From contig NC_134016.1 of assembly GCF_040712315.1 (NCBI RefSeq), positions 1,589,501 to 1,653,500 of the forward strand: 64,000 bases of DNA. Reading direction: 5' to 3'. The DNA comes from Castanea sativa. Its lineage: Eukaryota; Streptophyta; Magnoliopsida; Fagales; Fagaceae. The notes beneath the pieces were generated by a model. That model made no database searches. It had not been told where the DNA came from and saw only the letters and a program-made list of their open reading frames with translations. Below are positions 47,481-60,480 of the stretch, one piece after another. The first letter of the stretch is position 1, and each line of letters opens with the position of its first letter. The translations under genes were made by a program, and so were the position numbers.

Positions 47481-50360
47481 TAAGTCCTCAAGTTACTGTA
47501 CAAGATATTCTCACTATTTGGTTCTGTGGAATGGTTATATATTTCTTATGTTTTAAAGAATTAAGTAAAGTTCAATGTGCCTTTAATTTATTTTTTTACC
47601 ATCCCAGCCAAAAGAAATTAGGAAAAAAAAAAAATACTAGAATCAGCAGCTTTTAACCCTTGTTTAAACCATGTTAGAGATCCCACAAACCAATGTTAAT
47701 TTGAAAATTTAAATTTTATATTGGCATTCTGTTAGAGAAATGTTGTTTAAAGACAATAGTCCAATATTATTACAAGTCCCTATTTAAGAGAGCTCTCCTA
47801 ATTGATACATTTAGTTGGGTTAAGAGTGCCTCTTTCCATGCTTCTCAGTTTTAGTTGTGTGGATAATTAGTCACTGACATCTTTATAGAAATTGCAGGTG
47901 GAAAGGATTGATGGCTCCCTCGAGTTTCTTATCCTATCTAAAGACGAATTGTGGGCTGGTCAGAAATGAGGTTTTCCATGCATTTTGATTCTGTAATTTT
48001 TTTTAAAATTTTTCCTTTCTTTGTTGAGATTCTTGTGTATTGCAAATGGCCAAAAGTGGATATTGTGTCTTAATTGAAAAACTGTTCATTGCACTCCACC
48101 TCTTTACTAATGTAATGGAGATTAATCTAGCCTTTTTATCATCTATAGAAAGAAAATAGGTTATTTCTTGTTTCATCAATTTTTGAATGGGTGTCAAGTG
48201 TTTGCTTGACTTCTGAATTAATCAAACGTGTGGGTACTCCTAACCTTTCAACTCTCTGATTCTTTCCCATTGTCTTAGAGGTTGTTGCTACAATTAAAAC
48301 AATTCAGGAGCTGAACAGATAGAAAAGAGGTTGATGCAACAAGCATATCAAAGAGGTAGTGTAGAATCAAGGAGGTTCCTCTCACAGCAGATGTGTAAGC
48401 ACCCTTCCTTGGCTTGGTGCTAAGGTTTAGTTTTCTACAAGAGTGGAAGATGATGATGTGCATTAAAATCAAGTGGTTCATAACGATAGGAAATCTTAAG
48501 AGTTGTTTAGTAGAAGTTTTTATCTATAAACAAACTCATTAGGCTGCTAATGTGTATTACATACTATCAACTACTAGCATAGCTCTTTTAAGAGCTCCTT
48601 GAACCATGGATGCGTCTAACTATATTTGGTAGCTGTACTTTGTCAAGGTGTAGTAAATTTCACAAATTATTGGCTAGAGTCTTGTTTTCTTATCATATGG
48701 GGTCTTTGGGTTTACAACATCGATTATTATGGGTTTTTTGGGACTTGTTTTTACTACATATATTGCTAATTTAAAGGGATTTAAATGCTAGTTTGGAGTT
48801 TTTTTCCCACTAAGCTGTTTATTTTTACACTAACATAGACTATAAGATAAAAATTGAAAGTTAACACCAAATCAAGGTGTTCATTTCAAAATTTTAAAGT
48901 TAAGGATATATTTACAAATACCCAATACATTGGCAAGCACATTGCACATCCAAAATGCTAAACTCTTCTTAACATTAATACAGATTTAATCTGAAATTAT
49001 GAATTTTATTAGCCATGTTCCAAACATTCAATAGGTAAAAGTTCATCAATTTTATAGAGACAAAACAGAAAAACCATATTGCTTATTACATAAGATCTAA
49101 ATTGCTGGAACATGACTAGTGTTAGATTTAATGAGTCCTTCCTCCAGCTAACTCATATATATACCTTAATCATGCCAGAATCATTTAAAATATATTGAGA
49201 AGGTCAATAACACCATATGCACAAAATGACTTTCACATCAAAAAGAGTCAAAACACAATTCAGTAATTTGGCTATACTCAATCTAACTATATACGTTGTT
49301 TTGGCAATATATGAAAATATGTGTGGAGTTGACATGCACACCTTTACATAGACTAAAAGTTTTGTTTATGTAGATATGTACATTGGCTACAAAACAGTGG
49401 CTCTGCAAATACATAAACTGAATAGGGTCTTGTACTGCACAAATTACAAAGTAAATTATATATACATATCCCAAATGGTAAAGAGAAAGCAAACCTGAAG
49501 TGCCTAGGCATCAGTTGTCATCAAGTTCGCTATTTTCTGAGATGCAATCTTCTTGTTAGCTTCAAAAGGTGGAAACCATATATTTATATATTAGAAGTAT
49601 AACCATCAACAACTTTAGAGTTGTCTGAAACTTTATAAGAACGTGAGTTCAATTTTGCTTGCACTAGTTGAACTGGGGATCACTTAACTCACTAGCCCCT
49701 GCATATGATCCACTTAAACTGACCTCCCAACCCAAATATGAACTTTAAAAAGGTCAACCTATAAGTGAACTTTAAAAGAGATGTTGAGACAAAGAATGTG
49801 TATGTTTTTATTTATGGGCATCAAAGCAAGCTCTAATAGCAAAATTTTGATTTTGAAAAAATTCATTTGGAATCACAACTTTCATAATTGTTTTAGATAA
49901 TTCACATATTTCCAGTAATCAGTGTTGTAGGTGGGATCACTTTCTATTAATTAATTCAGAAGCATCAATCTACCCATGGCTGGAGAGATGTTTGGTCAGT
50001 TAGCATATTTGGTTTGAGGTTGGTGTAGGGAACCTTATTCCTTTTGGCATGATTGTTGGTGTGGCAACCAACCACTAAAATAAGCTTTTCCGCTTTCATA
50101 ATGAAATGGTCTCAAATGTTGGAAAATGAGCAGAAGATTTCATGGAGGCTTTTCTCAATTGACTGAAAAGCTACTACACCAACACAAATCAGGAAAAAAT
50201 AATTTCATAGAAGGCTTTCCTCAGTTGACTGAAAAGCTACTACCAAAAACAATCATGCAAAAGTAATTTCCTGAAAATATAACGGATTATCATTTTTTTT
50301 TTCATTTTCTAAGTAACAGTTCAGAAAATGCTGTTGGAACAATGGGAGGAAGGAGGGGAC
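47481..50360. other. Gene-free stretch
   Basis: No gene seen. CAACATTTCATAGAAGGCTTTCCTCAGTTGACTGAAAAGC-like text occurs twice near 50138 and 50203 (about 65 bp apart), a small tandem duplication. A SINE-like B box lies near 49650. Confidence 0.45.
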
Positions 50361-50408
50361 AATTGGCATGAATAATACACTTATTGGATTGAATCAATAC
50401 TTTATATA

Positions 50409-50533
50409 CTAGAAGGGATTAGAAAATTGAGAAAACAAACCAGCTAAAACTTCTGTTGGCTTGGGAGTGGATGAAAACTTCATAATGTAATTTTTCATCC
50501 AGCTGAACACAACAGATATGTTGTCCCTTGTGC
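50409..50533 (-). pseudogene. Unidentified exon, copy A
   Basis: A splice-acceptor-like TGATGTTCAG precedes a minus-strand frame 'TRDNISVVFSWMKNYIMKFS', then 'STPKPTEVLAG' and stop at 50409. Copies with the same acceptor position are at 63618-63682 and 60481-60678. The word DNISVV resembles the last motif of PP2C phosphatases, but the stretch is too short to assign. In two places the exon lies downstream (minus strand) of an LRR relic. Confidence 0.4.
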
Positions 50534-51225
50534 CTGAACATCAAGGAAAAATTCTTAACTGACTGAATAATCTTTTAGGTCTATTAATAATGTGGATCCA
50601 GGTTTTATTAATTCTGCTAAATAAGGATGGGAACCTGAGAAGAATTGAGGTTTATTTTGCATAAAGTATTGAAGTAGAGCAAGTACATAATCTTGGAAGA
50701 CTAATCTCCCATTCTCTACTCAGTAATACAAAACTTTTGTTTTTTCTTTTATTTCTTATAAATTTTATGGGGGTTAATGGACTTAAGGTGGTTTCATAGT
50801 CATTTATTCAAGGGGTCAAAGTGTGGCAAATACACTATCTCATTTCTCTCTTCTTTCATTTTTTATTTATTTTTGTTTTTAAAGTTTGTTGTTATCTTTA
50901 GTTATTTGCTTATGGATTCTGAATAATTTACAGAGAAACCTTGCAGGTGATATACAAGGAGTGAAGCTACAGTGACTGGTCCTAAAATTGATAGCAAAAG
51001 GCCAGGAAAATCATAAAAAAGCCAGCATGCAATTTCAACCACTTCAGCTGCTGCTAATTGTGTGTCATCTTCACACACCACACAAAAAAAAAGTAGAGAT
51101 AAATGTCACAATTTTGAGCACCAAGATCTGATTAAGAGTACTGGCCCTAATTATGAAAACACATTCAGTTTGACAATCTGTTTGAACTTTGAATCTAAGT
51201 TCTTAAGTGCAAAAGACTAGGAAAG

Positions 51226-51524
51226 ATTTTTTTTTTTTTTTGATAGGTAATTGCAATATATTAAAAATCAAAATGGTATACAAAATAAAGAAAAACAGCA
51301 AAGCAAAGCAAGACTAGAAAATAAAATACACGAAACCAGCCATATAATTAACAGCACAAAGGTAGAGTATCTAGGAAATCCATCAAAGAAAACATGGAGA
51401 GAGTGGAGGGCTTCAATCCCCATTCATAAAGAGTCTTCAGAAATAAAAACTTGAAGTTTGGTGCGGTGGATTCTCTGTCCTTGAAAATGCAGCAATTCCT
51501 CTCACCCCAAATGCACAAAGGCTG
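51226..51524 (-). mobile_element. 5'-truncated LINE 3' end
   Basis: A T tract (51227-51241) then GATAGGTAATTGCAATATATT is, on the minus strand, a LINE 3' UTR ending ATTACCTATC plus poly-A. The body includes decayed ORF2 C-terminal text. GGAAAG at 51220-51225 and 51525-51530 may be a short target-site duplication. Confidence 0.6.
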
Positions 51525-52199
51525 GGAAAGCTAAGGTATAAACTCGCAATTTTCTTTTGTTGCCATGAAAATTTTACATTTATTACTTTATCACTCTTAG
51601 ATTTAAGATTATTGTAGTAAAGAGGTTAAAAGTTATGTTATAGAAAGAACACTTTAAGTTGTTAACAGAAGCCCATTTGTGATCATTTATAATTCATTAA
51701 CCTCAGTTTCCACTATAAATTAAAAAGAAGAAAAACAGTAAATTACAAATCAAACTATCTATATGATTGACAGAACATGCTGTATATACAAACTAAATTT
51801 GGTTTTGTAAATCACCATTTATGAAGTAAATTATGTATAAATATCAACTTAATTTGAATAAACTTAACCACTAACCCACTATCCTGTATGTCAACAAATA
51901 GAATATGGTCGATCTTGGACCGCTCATTGTCTTCCAAATTGGACAATCATAAATCTCCAGCGTTTTCAAATGGGTGAGGCGTCGCATGGCTTCCTCGGTG
52001 GGCAGATACACCAAGTGATTGCAATCCACAGTATACAGCTTTTGAAGAGAGGAAAGATTGCCCAGCCTCTCTGGCAAAGCTACTTAGCTACTCTCATAAA
52101 AAATAAAAAATAAAAAATTCTATCTTATATAAAAAATTCTATCTTATACACTTAGTTAGAATAATATAAAAAAAATTCATTTCTTTTTTTTTCCTTTGT

Positions 52200-52475
52200 T
52201 TTTTTTAGGTGGGCACGTTGCCTCTTTCCTCTTTTTTTTTTCCTGACGTTGCTTTTTTTTTCTTTTTTCTTTTTTTGATTTCTTGGGTTTTCTTTCCTGA
52301 CGTTGCTTTTTGGTTTTTTTTTTTTTTTCATTTTTTGATTTCTTGGGCTGTGGTGGGCACGTTGCCTTTTTTTTTCCTTTTTTTTTTTTCTTTTGGACGT
52401 TGCTTTTTTTTTTTTTTCTTTTTGAGCTGTGCGTGTGATAGTTTTTTTTTTTTTTTTTTTAACTAGTCATAATTT
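52200..52475 (+). repeat. T-rich imperfect repeat with GACGTTGC words
   Basis: CCTGACGTTGC(T)n, TTTGATTTCTTGGG and GTGGGCACGTTGCC recur two or three times separated by long T runs. The open frame here translates mostly to Phe and is not a gene. It sits between two LRR parts of the NLR relic. Confidence 0.6.
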
Positions 52476-53054
52476 TTTTGGGACATGATTTTTAATTTTT
52501 AATAAATGGGGTGATTGCTTTTTTTTTTTTGTCACTTTTTTGTATTAATTAGCCATCACTTTTTAATAAGGGTGTATGAGTAAATTTATACAAACTCACT
52601 TTTTATATTCCTCCATTTTTCCACTCTCAACCAAACAAAAATAAAAAAAATTAAAATCTTTTCTATCCACCTACTTTTCCATCCTCCCACCATTTTTTAT
52701 CCTCCCACTTTAACACTCCATCAACCAAATGAACCCTAAAAGTCCCAATTCTTTGATCTGATAACCTTCATCTCGACCCACACAAAAATCTGGCATCGTT
52801 TGGAGACAAGTCAACCGTCCCACTTTTTTTAGTGTGCTGCATTTTCACAATCAATAATGCAAATATGTCTCAAATTAATCAAATTGCTTAGACCTTCTAG
52901 AAGCTTGATGAGATCAGGGAATTTGATTCTTAAAGTTGGCAAATTGAAAAGCTTAATGATTGAATTTGGTAAATAATTAATTTCAGTGTTTGAGATGTGA
53001 AGAAGCCTCAAACGTGTTAACACACCAATTGTTTCTGGTAACTCTATCAACTTA

Positions 53055-54681
53055 TGTCCTTATTGGTAAGATTTATGCCTTAGAATTCAATTTATTGACA
53101 TGTTATAATAATTAAATTGTTTAATTATATGAAACTATTTATATATGAATTATTTGTACATTATCACAGTCCTTGAGATGCATCATATGTGATTTAGTTA
53201 CAGAGAATATAAATCACAAATTCCTTGTAAACTCAAAATGTAGTTTGTAGTCGGTGATGAAATTAGACATTTCATCTGTAAAGACTATAACACATCAACT
53301 AAGATGTTTTGTCTTGATCATGGAAGTGGAGACTTCTAGTTGATGTGTCCTAAGTGTGTAAAACATATTGAATTAGACCATTGTGAGATTAATTATAATA
53401 ATTAACAACTGTCACCTAAATAATTAATCTCACGACTTCTAATTTCATAGATTCTCAATTTTGAGAGGATAGTGAATCCGATCATGAAATGTAGGTTACT
53501 TTGATATATAATGAGTGAAATCTAATTTAACGGTCAAAACCTCAGTATGTTGAGTAACCGCACGTAATGTTGAGGGAACACATATTCTCAAGATAGAATC
53601 CATAATGTCTTTCATAGAGACATGAAATATCTCATTGAGATAAGTTTAATAGGAACTGGTTATTCAAGGTCGGCCACTTTAGTAAGGAGTTACTAAATCT
53701 TATATTTAATGAAATTAGATTTCATAAATACGAACAATTAAAAGATTAAACCGGGGACTCAAGGAATAAAATAGTTGTTTACAAAGTAACAATTTATTAT
53801 GACGGTCAAAATATCAGTATGTTGAGTAACCGCACGTAATGTTGAGGGAACATATATTCTTAAGATGGAATCCATAATGTCTTTCATAGAGACATGAAAT
53901 ATTTCATTGAGATAAGTTTAATAGGAACTGGTTATTCAAGGTCGGCCACTTTAGTAAGGAGTCACTATAGCTTATATTTAATGAAATTAGATTTCATAAA
54001 TACGAACAAGTAAAAGATTAAACCGGGGACTCAAGGAATAAAATAGTTGTTTACAAAGTGACAGTTTATTATGACTTTGTTCACTATAGATATTTCATGG
54101 AGAGGTCAAATGATATCATATTAGAGTTTTGGGATATAATTTATTAATAAGGCCTAGAATGCAATTATATTTCCATAGTGGTACTTGTTATATAATTAAT
54201 AGTAAATTTGGGCTTGTCAAGAGTTGACAGATAAGCCCGAGGCCTATTGAAGTTAGAGTCTTAATTATCCTTTTGGTCTCATCCTAAGTCACACAATTAA
54301 GCCCAATTGGGTTGGCCCAAAAGGCTAACTTAATTAGATAATCGGTTATTTATTTAATAAAAGTTATTAAATAAAGTAAATGTAATGGCAATTAATATGT
54401 ACATATGATTAAAAGAAGATAAAATAGTTTTTATCTGAAGTATCTTTTGAATACACCTTCCAGAACTGATTGAGAGACCACTCATCTTGGACACAATATG
54501 GAATTGGGATGAAGATTGAAAGTATTCTCAAGTCTTGTTTTGAATTTTACTATATTAAGGTACACTTTCTGTTCTTTGTTTTAGAATTCAATGTTACATG
54601 TTATCTCTCGTGAATGAAGTAGATCCTTGTGTTGCTTCCGCTGCGGGTTTTGTATGAGATGCAAAACCAATTTTTCCAACA
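53055..54681 (-). mobile_element. Solo-LTR-like insertion (1.63 kb) within the LRR region
   Basis: On the minus strand it begins TGTTGGAAAAATTGGTTTTG and CATCTCATAC, with GCAGCGGAAGC nearby (common in plant Copia LTRs). It ends CCAATAAGGACA, so TG...CA ends are present. The LRR frame reads 'SLCVLKLY' before it and 'KLIELPETIG' after it, so it is an insertion. Flanking ATATG and ATAAG may be a decayed 5-bp duplication. It contains a 2 x 272-bp tandem repeat. Confidence 0.65.
53531..54075. repeat. Tandem repeat, 2 x 272 bp
   Basis: CGGTCAAAA(C/T), then TCAGTATGTTGAGTAACC and GCACGTAATGTTGAGGGAAC start at 53531 and 53803. The copies continue to TTTATTATGAC at about 53801 and 54073, differing at only about a dozen positions. 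Confidence 0.95.
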
Positions 54682-56001
54682 CATATAACTTTAAAACACA
54701 TAAGCTTTTGAATTCTAATAATATGTTGCCAAAGTCAGCATTCTCTAAAATTAGTGTGCACAATTTTGTGAAACCATCACCTTTAAATGAAATTTCTAGT
54801 GTTGTTCGGCCATCAAATTTAACAAATAAACTTCGTACCTAGCTGAAATTATTTGAAATTAAAGATTTTGATTTTGAAATTGAGAGCACAAAATCATATA
54901 CAAAATCATGCATTTTGCACCTGATAATACTACCATACTCATCATTTTTTGCATTTTGTAAAAAGGATTTGTCTAACAAAATTTTTAAATACTTGTTACC
55001 AATATCCTCCATGACCATAGTTTCTTCAGATGGTTCAAGAAACCCTTGAGCCATCCAATACTAAATTAGTTCATCCTTTGTAATGTCATAATCTTTGAGG
55101 AAGATTGCACAATATGCAAAACATCATTTTAAAGATGTTATTGTGAGACTATCAAATCTGGACGTTAATTTCAGAAAGAGATCATCACCACCCAACAAAT
55201 CCCAAATTTTTATGGCACTGTATTCTCTTACTATAACTTCTGAATCATTGAGGGAGGAGTCTATATTGTGTAGGCTAATCTTGGGGTTTAAATTCACAAT
55301 TTTAAGCCCCAAGCCATCTACTTCATTCACAAATTTATTTACCATATGTTTGATAGTCTTAACTTTATCAATTATAGAATGAAATGCTAGGTACCTGATT
55401 CACCATTTGGTTTTGAATCTGTACCTTTTGCCCAAAAATCTCATAGTTGAACTTATCTAGCACATTATCAACATCATAAACTACATCTCTAAGCTCTGTT
55501 AACTAGATCCTCACAAACTCATCACTTACTTGCCTTTTCTGAGCATCTTGTAACATGACATGAATCTTGCATAAGGTGTAAAGAAGATTTTTCAGCTCCT
55601 CCTCCTCCTTGTCCTTGAAACCCCACCCAAAATTGGTATGCTTTATGACAAGTGAAATTACATTGGTGACTAGTCTATCCCCAACATCATCGATGATAAT
55701 TTCAACAATATATTCTTCCTCACTCTACAAAAGAGGAATTAGTATGAAAGGTTTGCAAAGTGTTAAAAGTATGGTTTTGTTAGAAATAAATAGCTATGTG
55801 TAGAGTTAGGACTAAATCAACACCTATTTGACAATTTTGTCTTTAATTTTTGATGTTGAAGCTAAGGTGATTTTTCTCTTCTCAGCACCGCTTGAGGTGG
55901 ATGCACTTTCAAGCTTTTTGTTAGACTTTTGAGTTTCTAGAGCTTCTTTTTAAACATTTTGAGACACAGCTCCACATGCCATAATGTCATGTCCTACAAC
56001 T

Positions 56002-56440
56002 CACTATAAGAAAAAAGGCTTGAAAAAAGCATAGCATAGCCGCTGTAATATGTACTGTCTATGCTAGCGCTTTTAAAACCGCCACTATAGGTCATTTTAG
56101 ATATAGAAATAAGCCCTATACTAGTGTTTTGGAAACGCCGTAATAGGCCTTGCCGATATTAGCGCTTTCAGAAACGCCTCTATAGGGTATTTAGTAAAAT
56201 AGAAATATATCCTATACCAGCGGTTTTAAACCACTGTAATACGTACTTCCTATACTAGTGCTTTTAAAACCTCTAGTATAGGTCATTTTAATATTATAAA
56301 AATAAGCCCTATACTAGCAGTTTCAAAACCGCCACTACAGGGTAACCAACAAAATAGACAATAACCTATTCCAATAGTTTAAAAAACGCTAGTATAGGTT
56401 TTTTTTTTTTTTTCTTTTCTTTTCTTTTCTTTTAGGCACC
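56002..56440. mobile_element. CACTA transposon terminus with subterminal repeats
   Basis: It starts CACTATAAGAAAAAAGGC, a CACTA-superfamily end. About seven quasi-palindromic units follow, such as AGCGCTTTTAAAACCGCCAC, AGTGTTTTGGAAACGCCG and AGCGGTTTTAAACCACTG, each followed by TATAGG-like text. It interrupts the BED exon of NLR locus 2. No matching CTTATAGTG end is found to the right, so the element is truncated. Confidence 0.65.
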
Positions 56441-56570
56441 TATAATAAACCTGTAATGCATATTTTCCAAGCACAATAAAAATACAATACCAAATACCAA
56501 ATACAATACCACTTTAAACCAACGAACCAAATATATTTAATTACACCATATCAATAAATATATACCAAAT

Positions 56571-56720
56571 AATACATCCAAAATGTCTAGAATGTTATGC
56601 ATAGAATAATACATCCCTAATGTTTAGAATGTTATGAACAAAATAATACATTCCAACTGCGTAGAATGTTATGCACAAAAGAATACATTCCAATTGTCTA
56701 GAATGTTATAATAAAGTTTC
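56571..56720 (+). repeat. 37-38 bp tandem repeat, four units
   Basis: AATACATYCC followed by AATTGTCTAGAATGTTATG and CACAAA recurs at about 56571, 56607, 56644 and 56682. Confidence 0.85.
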
Positions 56721-56727
56721 TAACTAC

Positions 56728-56728
<1 letters not shown>

Positions 56729-56802
<74 letters not shown>
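56729..56802 (+). repeat. Compound (CA)n(TA)n microsatellite
   Basis: About 15 CA units followed by about 21 TA units. Confidence 0.97.
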
Positions 56803-56804
<2 letters not shown>

Positions 56805-57589
56805 AAGTTTGAAACTTTATTATAAATATCAAAATGTCAAACTAGCTACTCCAAAATAAGGCCCACTCCTATCAAAATAAATAAGGCCCACAATCTACGT
56901 CATCATTGCCAAATGCCTGTCATTGGATGATAAGCGTTGATCATTGGGAGAATGGTCATCCACAGCCGAATCATCATCACCATCCTACAAATTAATAAAC
57001 GCACAATGAATTAGATTATTTAACAACGTTAGTAATTGAATGACACAATATCACTAATCTATTACCAATTGAACACATTATATAACTACATGGATAACGT
57101 GGCAAATTCAAGTTAGTCTTCATATAGGTCATTGGTTCTTCCTTGCGTCTTTGTCTTAAATTAAATAGGTATTTTTGCAATTGAAAAATGTTGCAAATCA
57201 TAATTACTAATTATTACTAGATTTAGGATATTATCTTATGTCACAAAACATGTAATTTAACTTGTTAAAGGTATATTCAATAAATAAATATAAAAATAAA
57301 AAGGCTTGTCAAAGGTAGAAAATAGGGATCCATTGCGATAGTTGAAATAAGGTAACTCTTAAACTACGCCGCTCACCTTGTCAATCTGAGATTGAGTGGC
57401 TTTGTAAAAAGGTTAGGATGCTAGTTAGTAACATAGATGAACTTATAAACTATGTTTTTCACCTAATCTTAGATTGATACTACCTATGGTTTTCCAAAGC
57501 ATTTGGAAACAAGCACTATATCTTAGAGTGCAGATTGTGAGTGACATCCATCCATGGCAACACAAATATGGGTGGTATTGTTGATACAT

Positions 57590-58300
57590 AAGAAATTTTT
57601 TTTTCTTATATTACATAATTTTTAAAAATGATTTATCAAATTTAATTAGTTAAAGATCAAATTCAATCAATTACTTTGCTCTCATACTATGAGAGAAGGT
57701 AATAAACTTGCCCATGGTCTAGCTAGGCATTTTCTTAATATCTTATATTATGCTGTTTAGATGGAGAATGTCCATCTATTTTTTATTACATACTTCAGTT
57801 AATAAAAGTCGTTTCTTCTCAATAAAGTCTCCAGCTTTTCTTCTTAAAAAAAAATACTAAAGATGAGCTTTTATAAAGTTAAGGTATCGTAATTAATATA
57901 TTACTTTATTTTTATACCCTTTTTTTCATCTAAAAAAAAAAGTAACTAAATTAGTTAAGGTATATAAAAAAAAATTAAAGTCATGACCACCTTGATTAAC
58001 ATGTAGAGTCCTCCCTACCCTAATGCATAAGAATTAATTTTTTTTTTCTTATATTACATAATTAAAAAAATAATTTATCAAAATTTAATTAGTTAAAGAT
58101 CAAATTCAGTCAATTACTTTGCTCTTATACAAGGAGAGAAGGTAATAAACTTGCCCATGGTCTAGCTAGGCATTTTCTTAATATCTTGGATTATGCTGTT
58201 TAAATAGTTTCCATCGATTTTTTTATTCCATACTTCAATTAATATAGCCGTTTCTTCTCGATAAAGTCTTTAGGTTTTCTTCTAAAAAAATATACTAAAA
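57590..58300. repeat. Dispersed duplication, two ~270-bp copies about 438 bp apart
   Basis: CTTATATTACATAATT, AATTTAATTAGTTAAAGATC and GAAGGTAATAAACTTGCCCA occur in order at 57590-57862 and 58029-58300. The words TGGTCTAGCTAGGCATTTTC and CGTTTCTTCTC follow in both. Non-coding. Confidence 0.85.
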
Positions 58301-58310
58301 ATTGGGGTAA

Positions 58311-58400
58311 AGGCCGGGGTTCAAGTCTCTAGGAGGGACCTTCACACACATATACACTTAGATTAGGCTAGAGTAGAATTCTATCTTGTAAAAAAATTAA
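58311..58400 (+). mobile_element. 5'-truncated copy of the SINE at 26787
   Basis: GGGGTTCAAGTCTCTAGGAG then CACATATACACTTAGATTAG and GAGTAGAATTCTATCTTGTA with an A-rich tail. The A-box part is missing. Confidence 0.75.
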
Positions 58401-58439
58401 AAAAAAAAATAAAAAAGTGAGTAAATAAATTAGTTAAAT

Positions 58440-59540
58440 CAAATACTTAAAAAAGGTGAACATATAATAATGATAATTATTAGTATATTTGTAGACACGC
58501 AAAACTTGAAGAAAATATACTTCGTGAATTTGGGCTAGAACAAGCACAAAGGACCCGCAGGTCAACAGAAGAAGCCCTGGACAAAATGGCCCACAACTAG
58601 GAGCTATGGGCCCAATAGTAAAGAAAAGAGGGAAAGCCCCAAAAAAGTGAGGCAACAGCCCAAGAATGGGTGCAGCCCGAATGGGCTCAAGACCTAAAAG
58701 GCTAAAACACCCAAAAGAAGTGGTAATGGAACGGCCTCATTCCGCGGCAGTGGGACTAAGTCCAGATCCCAGAATCCTATATAGATACTTTCCAATCGCC
58801 CACACTCAAGTCCTTTATTTGGACTTGGGTTCAGCAATGACTTTTGGTTTTCAACCCATTTAGTCTTTTTTTTCCCTTTTTTGGGCTCAACCCATTTACT
58901 TAGTTCAAAACAATTTCAAATTGTACGTGTTAAGAAAGCAAAATTGTGTGAAATTGTACATGAAATGAACAGAATTGGCCTATAACGTTTTGGAAGGACT
59001 ATTGAAAATACAAGCAAAATCTGAAGTATGAAATGAAAAGAACATAATCCAATCTAACATTTTCTCAATAGGGTAGTCAGCTGAAATTTGCATTTGCAGA
59101 ACAACAGCACAGTGGTGAATAAGTCTGTTAAAACAAATAATAATCATAATAATAAAATTAAAAAAAAAAAAACCGCACAATGTTGAATAGAGGAAGAGGA
59201 CAATGCAATTGAGCTGCTGAAATAAGTTGGAGGATGGATAGAAAAGTAATCTTATTGGCTTTTGGGCCCTAGTGACACTTCAAACTCCTATTTTCTCTTG
59301 AAACCAAATCATCATTTTTTTTTTCTTTTTGTCTTCTTTTTATAGGAAAAATATTTTCATTTTCTATCCACCCACTTTTCAACCCAACCAAACAAAGCCA
59401 ATCCAGTTATTAATGAAATTGAAGAGATTGTCCCATGGCTAGACTCAAGTACAGGTCCATAGAGAAAGATTAAGGATTGCATAGAAGGAGAATCTGGCAT
59501 GATGAAAAAATTTTAATCAAACTAATTTTTGGTCAAGAAA
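58440..59540. other. Gene-free stretch
   Basis: A GC-richer part (58560-58760) with no recognisable domain in any frame. CTATCCACCCACTTTTCAACCC near 59375 resembles the text near 52665 and may be a MITE end. No gene called. Confidence 0.4.
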
Positions 59541-59544
59541 CTAA

Positions 59545-60205
59545 AGTAGACGTTAATAAAATGAAATCAATAATTGATAACTTTAGTTTTGTTAGGCATA
59601 TTTTGATTCCCTGCTATGGGTAAATCAAGTGGACTCAGCTTTGGTTGGAAAATGACATTGATATAGAAGTAACGGCCCAAAACTGACATTTCATCCATCT
59701 TATAGTATTCAAGGTTCATGAAACATGATCGATTAGCCACTAAAAATTGTCTTAGCATGACATTTCAGCAACAAGCAATTGAGCATATCAATGTCGATTT
59801 TGATATTAGATTGAAAATGAAAAAATTCAAAACAATTGCCGTCACATTTTCAGTACTATTGTTAAATAGCCTCTTACACATATATAATCATTTTACAAAC
59901 TGATCGATATAAAGAATTCAAAAAAAAAAAAAAAAAAATACAACAGTTGTCACAAAGAATTAATTATATAAGATTCCAAATTGGTGGATGCCAGTAGAAA
60001 ATTCATATATGAACAAGGACTTATTAGCCTAGGATTTAGTGGCAATAGATTCACGTGGTCAAACTTTAGCTGGGGAAAATGAAAACATAACATTACGGGG
60101 AAAAAAAAAATTATGACCAATGGACCAAAGGTTGGAAGAAAGGTAAAGTTACAAATTGGTCTAGTCCTCATGAGATTCTTGGTTTGCCCCAACCAACTCT
60201 TCACC
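59545..60205. repeat. NLR upstream region, copy 3
   Basis: 59545-59790 is colinear with 7880-8300. TCCTCATGAGATTCTTGG and CCCCAACCAACTC (60165-60198) match 4360-4395 and 7115-7160. This is the third occurrence of the region seen upstream of the BED exons of locus 1. It lies 3.5 kb upstream of the BED relic of locus 2. Confidence 0.65.
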
Positions 60206-60480
60206 CAAATTTGTTCATATCAACCAGATTATCAGCACATTCATTAATTAATTCCACTTCTGCCTTAAACAAACAATTCACCAACATGCCAAGAGCCTAG
60301 CACAACTAGCACTTTTTTTAATTAAGAAAAAATCATCCATACATCCATGACTTTACTGATACTGTTACTTCAACAAAGTTTTATGCTGGGATGGTTAGAG
60401 ACTAGTGGCCCCTCACAAGCTTGACATCCCATCTCCAGCTAAATCATTCCTACTGTAAAGGGAACAAGGAAGCAGACTTT

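Larger units (their letters stand above)
51871..56001 (-). pseudogene. BED-CC-NBS-LRR resistance gene relic (locus 2)
   Basis: Minus strand, in order: the end of a BED exon (56001-55824, 'GHDIMACGAVSQNV', stop, 'KEALETQKSNKKLESAS', last codon TAG, donor GTGTTG); an 89-bp intron; a CC exon from 55734 ('SEEEYIVEIIIDDVGDRLV', TAG for Trp, 'LTELRDVVYDVDNVLDKF'); linker ('NDSEVIVREYSAIKIWDLLG'). Then directly ARC2 ('CFAYCAIFLKDYDITKDELI', stop, 'MAQGFLEPSEE', 'CKMHDFVYDF', the MHD motif). LRRs follow: 'KLCTLILENADFGNILLEFK', 'LIELPETIGVLTRLRLLHIS', and 'ERLGNLSSLQKLYTVDCNHL' at 52077-51871. P-loop to GLPL is missing. A solo-LTR-like insertion interrupts the LRR, T-rich DNA lies at 52085-52800, and a CACTA end cuts the BED exon. 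Confidence 0.85.

Noticed and set aside
50409..50533. PP2C phosphatase C-terminal exon (RDNISVV)
   Set aside because: Only about seven residues resemble the family and no upstream PP2C motif is present.
52209..52466. 85-codon frame, mostly Phe
   Set aside because: Translation of T runs; no start context and no domain.
56560..56802. CRISPR-like array
   Set aside because: The 37-38 bp units are contiguous and diverged, without unique spacers, in a plant nuclear sequence.
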